This document shows positions 58,532 through 64,000 of a DNA stretch of 64,000 nucleotides, in pieces. Positions within the stretch are counted from its first letter, which is position 1. Every line of letters starts with the position of its first letter. The stretch lies in assembly GCA_023512835.1 (NCBI GenBank), contig CM042084.1, positions 54,291,031 through 54,355,030 of the forward strand, written 5' to 3'. This stretch comes from Taxillus chinensis. Taxonomy: Eukaryota; Streptophyta; Magnoliopsida; Santalales; Loranthaceae. Made by a program: the position numbers and the translations under genes. The notes under the pieces were generated by a model, which saw nothing but the letters and a program-made list of their open reading frames with translations, searched no databases and was not told the origin of the DNA.

Positions 58532-59028
58532 TATTGTCACGCCCCGGATTTCCAACCCGAGGAGACCGGAACGTGACCCTCCCTTTATCCGGGTTTGGAC
58601 AAAGGGGTAGAATACAATATACATTTCACATTTCTTTTCAGAAATCAAAAACCATATAATTATTTAATTGAAACCACATGCCTTTATTATGTTTCAAACT
58701 TCATTACAATATCTCCCCACTGGGGTTACAATGCCTCAACAAAATTACATGATGCAAATAACAAAACAAAGCCACGAATGGAACTCTTCCACCTTGGTGT
58801 TCCCACCTAACGCCCGTAGGTTCCTGCAAGAAAGCACACCATAGTAGGAGGGGTGAGCATCCACGGCTCGATGGGGATCATGTCTCCCCAACCCATCCCA
58901 TGCTCCTAGCATCTACATGCCATGTGTACAAGTGCGGTGTCGTGTTACAATAATTTCAACAGACATAATAACAACCACATCAACAATTACACCGCCACCG
59001 CCACACAAAGCTAACACATTAACACAAG

Positions 59029-59160
59029 TGATTTAACCGCCTCTTCAGGCCAAGTTATTTAACCGCCTCTTCAGGCCAAGTGATTTAACCGCCTCTTCAG
59101 GCCAAGTGATTTAACCGCCTCTTCAGGCCAAGTGATTTAACCGCCTCTTCGGGCCAAGTT
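59029..59160. repeat. 26-bp tandem repeat, 5 copies (5' LTR)
   Basis: Same unit as 52613-52748. Confidence 0.92.
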
Positions 59161-59904
59161 TCCACAGCCTCCCAAGGCTAACACAAACGGTCCCGGGCTT
59201 CCACGGCCACCGGGTGTACAAGCAATCACACAAGACATAAGACCATACAGGCATAACATCGAACACTTAATATGCTTAGTCACACAGGAATAACGTCGAA
59301 CACTTAGCATGCATATATTCACAAGCTCACAAACCCGACCACACGGACATTATTTCAAACACATAATATGCATAGCCTCTCGGGTATAAAACCAAACACT
59401 TGGTGTGCACCCGTTCACAAGTGCACAATCCCGGCCATTCAGGGCACAGAGCAAACACCCAAAGATACATACATACCCTAAATCACAAGTTCAACCACAC
59501 AGGCATAATACCAAACACGTAATGGGCATATACACACAACTATATTCACACAGAGCTTTTCATCAAACATATAGCATATAGACCACAGAACCACACTAAA
59601 ATGCCATTGAAGGCCAACATCCATATAGGAGATCACACCTATATGGATTACATATGTATATATAAACAAATACGACCCGGAATGCCCTAGGACCCTAGGA
59701 CGGAGGAGGGATTAGGAAGAACAGAACCCCTACCTTAAAGCGGATCTTCCTTGCTCCCGCGCCAAACGCCGTCCTCCCCACGCAAGATGCTCCGGCAAAG
59801 AACCAAGAACTCCCCTTCCCTCTCTCTCTCTAGCTCTCTCTCTCTCTCTCAGGGCGGTGAAAGCAAAGGAACACAAGAACCCTAAACTCAAACTCAAGCC
59901 CTCC

Positions 59905-59981
59905 TTATATAGACACCACCCACATCAAAACGACGTAGTTTTGATTAAGTAAACCCAGGATCAAAACGACGTAGTTTTGAT
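59905..59981 (-). promoter_or_regulatory. Two ACGT-core palindromes and TATA box (5' LTR, minus)
   Basis: Palindromes at 59924-59945 and 59960-59981 (36-bp spacing); TATA at 59905-59912. This is the copy positioned to drive the element. Confidence 0.65.
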
Positions 59982-60547
59982 CACACAAGTTAGCACCTTT
60001 CCGCACCCATATAGGCCAAAATACTCGAATTTCAACATGGTCCTTTGGAGAAAGATCATTAGAATGACAAAACCAAGGGAACCATGCAAAAATACACGGG
60101 CGCCAATTTGCACGCCAATTCCCCAATTGGCGTGCAGCTCCAAATGCACTCAAACTTCACCACAAGTCTCCTTGCATCTTGTAGAGGCCTGAGGAGCAAA
60201 AATATGCTTGCACGTGAAATGGGTGAATTCACGTTCAGCTCCAAATGCTCTGAAATTTCTGTGGTAGATAGAGGACCTCATTCTAAGAAACTTTTGTTCT
60301 TGCACGCCAATTGTTTGAGGCCATCTACTAGGTCAAAAGTGAGCTCCAAGATCAGCCAAAATAGCTTAAAACCGCCTGTAAACGCATAGCATCTTCCTAG
60401 GGCATAAATGTACGCTATCGCTTGGCACATGCACCTCTCAAAAGTCCCCTCTTGGGCTCATCTCTTACCTTAAACTTGTGTACCAACATCCAAGGTGTTT
60501 GTGGTTAACTCCTTACACACGGGTTACACACGGGTCATTACAGTCAT

Positions 60548-60902
60548 AGCTAACGCATAGTTAAACAAAGATCTATACAAACAAAAACAAACACAATTAA
60601 CAATGCATGAGAACTAAAATCAAAGCATGAAACGTGAACATCCAAGGAGAGACCAATGTCGGGTCTTTGCTGCTTCTGACTTTGTCATTCTCCAATCTCA
60701 TAAACCCAGAAGGCTTTTTCTTGCTTCCTTGAGTGCCAAAGACAATGGGACAAGGTGGACAGCAGCAACGCCGATGAGGAATTGCCACTCTGGGTCAAAC
60801 CAGAGGCGTTGTTGAGGCGACAACATGGATACAAAGAACAACCTGTTCTACTATGTTGTTGGGTGGTCGGCACTAGTAAGTTAACCTGACAACGTCATGG
60901 GG
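60548..60902 (+). mobile_element. Large non-coding LTR, third piece
   Basis: Between the GTCAT and GTTGA insertion points. No gene; continues the host LTR that began at 40185. Confidence 0.45.
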
Positions 60903-61333
60903 GTTGATGTAAGGACCCGTACCTTGAGTTAGTCACAGTTTTGCCTTATGAGTAGTTTTTCTAGATTTTGACCTAGTGAATGGGCTCAAATGAATTCACG
61001 TGCAAAAGGAAAGATGCTTAGAATGATGTCCTCTATCTACCAGGTTTTAGGCCAAACAGACGTATATGTGAGGTGCACGTGAAATGGGTCCAATTCACGT
61101 GCAAGTGTGGTTGTCTTCTAAATGATGCAAGGAGGCTAGGGGTGAAGTTTGAGCGCATTTGGAGTGCAATTGGAGTTGCACGTGAATTGGGGAATTCACG
61201 TGCAAATTGGCGTGCAGGATTATTTTGCATGGTTCCCTTGGTTTTGTCATTCTAATCATCTTTTCCCAAAGGACCATGTTGGAATTGTGACTATTTTGGT
61301 GTGTATGGGTGTGGGAAGGTCATAGCTTGTTCC

Positions 61334-61410
61334 ATCAAAACTACGTCGTTTTGATCTTTGGGATTCACTTAATCAAAACTACGTCGTTTTGATGTTGTGT
61401 TGTCTATATA
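61334..61410 (+). promoter_or_regulatory. Two ACGT-core palindromes and TATA box
   Basis: Palindromes at 61334-61355 and 61372-61393 (38-bp spacing), then CTATATAAGG beginning at 61404, then the GA microsatellite leader. Confidence 0.65.
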
Positions 61411-61463
61411 AGGAGGAGAGCCCTCTTGTTTTAGGTTTAGGGTTTGTTGCTCCACCAGCGTCC

Positions 61464-61517
<54 letters not shown>

Positions 61518-62105
61518 CGGAGAGAGCTCCGGTTGCCGGGCGTCTTGCGTGGGTGGTCGAGTCTCATGGGTGGACGGCGTTCGGCGTGGGATCGGACTAT
61601 TCTTGTGTTGTTGCATCTTACTTGAGGTAGGGTTCCGTTTTTCCTAAATCCTCCTCTGTCCTAGGGTTCTAGGGCAGATTATGGAGTTTAACCTGTATAT
61701 ATATATGTAATCCATATAGGTGTGATCTCCTATATGGATGTTGGCCTTCAATGGCGGTTTTTGATGTATTCTAGTGTTGGATGGTGTGCATATTAAGTGT
61801 TCGATAAAATGCCGTGTGGATATGTCTGTGTGAATATGCCTAGTATGTGTTTGATAATATGCCTGGTGTGGCTGGGTTTGTGGGTCGGTGAATGTATGCA
61901 TGTTAAGCGTTTGGTAAAATACCTGTGAGACTGTGCATGTCAAGTGTTTGATTTTATGCCTGATGGGCTGTGCGAACTAAGTGTTTGGTATTATGCCTGT
62001 GAAAGTGTGTATGCTACGTGTTTGGTTTAATGCCTGTGTGACCTTGTATCTTGTGTTTGTGGAACCCGGTGGTTGTGGAAGCCCTAATTGGAACTTGCTT
62101 TGTAT

Positions 62106-62310
62106 GGCTAAGCCTATATGGCTGTGGATATGTTAGTCCGTGTGGCTAAGCCTATATGGTTGTGGATATGTTAGTCCGTGTGGCTTAGCCTATATGGCCG
62201 TGGATATGTTAGCTCGTGTGGCTAAGCCTTGAGAGGGTGTGGATATGTTGGCCGTGTGGCTAAGCCTAGTGGTTGTGGATATGTTAGCCTATATGGCTAA
62301 GCCTTGTATG
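62106..62310. repeat. About 41-bp GGCTAAGCCTATATGG repeats
   Basis: Four or five units of TGGCTAAGCCTATATGG(C/T)T followed by GTGGATATGTTAG(C/T)C(C/T)GTG in tandem. Related to the GCCTGAGAGGCTGTGG words in the solo LTR at 9297. Confidence 0.75.
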
Positions 62311-62797
62311 GTGTGGATAGGTGGGTGCCATTTGAATCTGGAATACAACTTGTTTACATTTTATTGTCACTACACCGCACCCGTACACACTCATGTAGAC
62401 GCTAGGAGCATGGGATGGGTTGGGGAGACATGATCCCTCTTGAGCTGTGGTTGCTCACCCCTCCTCCTCTATGTTGTGTTTTCTTTCGGGAACATACAAG
62501 GCGTTAGGAGGGACCCCAAGGTGGAAGACCTTATTTACTTTACACTGTCTACCATTTATGTTATTTTTATGAGAATTGATGTAACCCCAGTGGGGATGGA
62601 TTGAAAAGAAGATTTTGTTGTAATAAAGACTGGTTTGGATTGTGGATTGCTTTTATGGACTTTACTGTCTTGAATGTGTTGTGGATGTTTAAAATGTATT
62701 GTTCGGGGTTTGCACCCTAACCCCTTTGCCCTCCGTGTGGGTACAAGGGGAGTCACGTACCGGTTTCCTCGGGTTGGAAATCCGGGGCGTGACAATA

Positions 62798-62809
62798 TGG
62801 TATCAGAGC
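62798..62809 (+). other. Primer-binding site of the third element
   Basis: TGGTATCAGAGC, three bases after the LTR end. Confidence 0.92.
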
Positions 62810-63203
62810 ATGGTCTAGTTGGCCTAGGGTAGTGGGCGGATCTGGTTATCTTGAGTCCTTTGGAGGAGCCTGGAGGGGACATGCCTGATCAACATGGTCC
62901 TCCTTGAGCCTCCAAGGTGTACTTAGGGTAGTCCAGCCTTGTGGTAGGATTTGCATGCATTGGCATTAGGGCACTAGTTGCATTTCTTTGTGAATGTGTC
63001 TTGAATCGTGGATAAGATCATATGATTAAGTGAAATGTGCAACTCGATTTGTTTGGCAATGTGTTTGAATCGTGCAATGTGATTGATACGATGTATGTGT
63101 GCAATGTCATGTGATAGTGGAATTGATCGATGGGGTAGAGGTAGTGACGCGATAGATTATAAAAATTGTTTTGACGTTGTGCTTCTTACTTCGTGTAGTA
63201 AGA

Positions 63204-63650
63204 ATGCCGCCGAGAGAGTGACACATGCGTCCGGGGGCGTGGGTGATGAGTCATCTGCCCCATGAGGGTCCGGGTGCGGGACCGTCCGTTGGAGGGCATG
63301 CGTTGTTGCGCACGGCTACGAGAAGGCATCCAACTGGAGGTACAAGAGCTACGGGAGGGACTCCGGCAGGACGTTCAGGAGCGAGGTACGCCGAGGGCTG
63401 TCAGCCCTCAACACTCCCGTTTGAGCCCCATTTCCCAAAGGGTTGCGCTTCTTGTGGACAATCGGGACATTGGAAAAGAGAGTGTGCCAAAGCGATCGGG
63501 TGTCGCCTGCGTGGAAAAGTAGGATGTCTTCGTACGATCTGTTTGGTAGGACCGGGAGTGATCTTTGGAGGACTAGCTAGTGAGGCCCGTAGAAGAGCAA
63601 GACAGAACTTCATTGGTGGTATCGTGCCCCTTTGGTGGGTTGTCGGTTGA
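63204..63650 (+). pseudogene. gag of the third element, core domain missing
   Basis: ATGCCGCCGAGAGAGTGA at 63204 parallels the start at 44312 but stops at codon 6. A coiled-coil-like segment LREGIQLEVQELREGLRQDVQE (about 63320-63385) and a zinc knuckle CASCGQSGHWKREC (about 63447-63488) lie in different frames only about 60 bp apart. The retrotransposon gag domain, about 600 bp in the element at 41409, is absent between them. Confidence 0.75.
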
Positions 63651-64000
63651 GTCTCGTACTAGTTAGGTGAGGCGGGGGTGGACTTTATCATGTCACGTTT
63701 GAGTTAGCATTTCGAATGGATGTGGTTGGTGACTGTTAGGAAATAAATAAGTAAAAAGAGTAAATATAGATTCATAACGTTTGGAAGAATAATGAGTAAC
63801 TAATAAAAAAATATGGGTGTTGATTTTATACGTGAGTGATATTCAATTTTGGCACATGTGGATAATCAAAGTAACCAAATCTTGTAGGCAACCTTTTTTT
63901 TAAGTGGGAGGAAATTTAGACTGGCTAGCTAGTAGAGCTTGAGGTGTGAGGTGATGGCTTGTGGGTTGTTGTGTGACCCCTCCTTGGCAACCTTGAGTAA
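63651..64000. other. Unassigned right edge
   Basis: AT-rich, no reading frame of note. Protease would be expected here but is not seen; deletion or a new insertion begins after about 63720. Confidence 0.35.

Larger units (their letters stand above)
54134..58534 (-). other. Non-coding internal region of the LARD-like element
   Basis: The longest frame (174 residues, minus, 55204-55728) shows no family motif; other frames are under 120 residues. Features seen: hairpin words CTTTTCGTCCTCGAAAAG (54151-54168), TTGTTCGTCCTCGAACAA (54457-54474) and CTTTTCGTCCCCGAAAAG (54943-54960), a 34-base T run (57054-57087), and the leader block next to the primer-binding site that is shared with the relatives. 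The sequence is CA-rich on the plus strand. Confidence 0.75.
52122..60542 (-). mobile_element. Non-autonomous (LARD-like) relative of the Tekay family, target duplication GTCAT
   Basis: 8421 bp flanked by GTCAT at 52117-52121 and 60543-60547. LTRs are 2012 bp (52122-54133, the 3' LTR) and 2008 bp (58535-60542, the 5' LTR). The primer-binding site is at 58520-58531 and the polypurine tract at 54134-54145, both on the minus strand. The 4.4-kb internal region shows no gag or pol signature on either strand, so the element would need proteins from a relative. Confidence 0.92.
58535..60542 (-). repeat. 5' LTR of the LARD-like element
   Basis: 2008 bp, close to 52122-54133. Many of the small differences fall at CAG words (CAG to CGG, CAAG or CAAAG). 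Confidence 0.92.
60908..62794 (+). repeat. 5' LTR of the third Tekay-family element
   Basis: 1887 bp, TGTAAGGACCCGTACC ... GGAAATCCGGGGCGTGACA. Carries a (GA)n tract at about 61467-61515 and GGCTAAGCCTATATGG(C/T)TGTGGATATGTTAG repeats at 62106-62310. Confidence 0.92.
60908..64000 (+). mobile_element. Third Tekay-family element, right part outside window
   Basis: 5' LTR, primer-binding site, leader and the beginning of gag are present. The 5 bases before it (60903-60907, GTTGA) are the expected left target duplication. LTR and leader are closest to the LARD-like element 52122-60542 in inverted orientation. Confidence 0.88.

Noticed and set aside
1..64000. tRNA, rRNA or other RNA genes
   Set aside because: The only tRNA-like sequences found are primer-binding sites complementary to tRNA 3' ends; no cloverleaf with A and B boxes was seen.

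Overview
The window is a stack of nested plant transposable elements and I see no intact host gene. The lineages present (Ty1/copia; the Athila, Tekay/Del-like and chromovirus groups of Ty3/gypsy; a CACTA-like end) and the general AT-rich, repeat-packed texture point to a flowering plant, most likely a eudicot with a large genome. I cannot name the species. The only trace of an ordinary gene is a short broken piece of beta-tubulin at about 39.74-39.89 kb.

Layout. 1-2558: gag remnant and 5' LTR of a minus-strand copia element that runs off the left edge. 2559-9233: remains of a large non-coding LTR family: internal sequence, a minus-strand solo LTR (3508-5839, target duplication AGGAC) and a plus-strand LTR (6182-9233) carrying a 51-bp minisatellite. 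9297-11152: solo LTR of a Tekay-like family (duplication CATAG). 11304-32696: a 21.4-kb Athila-type element (duplication TATAC). Its 5' LTR contains a complete 5.5-kb chromovirus (12252-17744), its gag-protease region is broken by another large non-coding LTR plus a 130-bp tandem array (about 18.9-24.3 kb), and its 3' LTR contains a minus-strand solo LTR (29878-31956, duplication GGAAA). 32.7-39.7 kb: pieces of an older LTR, split by repeat-rich sequence, another solo LTR (34465-36223) and a 2.1-kb fold-back element (37031-39133, duplication CTAGG). 39.74-40.18 kb: tubulin fragment and CACTA-like sequence. 40185 to the right edge: one more large non-coding LTR, into which three related gypsy elements have inserted in turn: a 10.4-kb Tekay-like element (41409-51767, duplication ATCTA), an 8.4-kb non-autonomous relative on the minus strand (52122-60542, duplication GTCAT), and a third copy starting at 60908 that leaves the window.

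Coding state. Every gag/pol is broken by stops or frameshifts. The chromovirus is the youngest by LTR identity (one substitution and two small indels between its LTRs), yet its reading frame is split many times. The 41-kb element has lost two integrase catalytic residues.

Regulatory content. The Tekay-family LTRs share a repeated palindrome with arms ATCAAAAC/GTTTTGAT around an ACGT core, usually placed just upstream of a TATATAAG-type box and then a GA-rich leader. A different LTR subfamily carries CAATAATTG palindromes at exact 18-bp spacing in the same position, and one solo LTR holds a dense TTGACC array. These promoter-like arrays, the fold-back element, and a hairpin with compensatory stem changes in the non-autonomous element are the parts most worth a second look.
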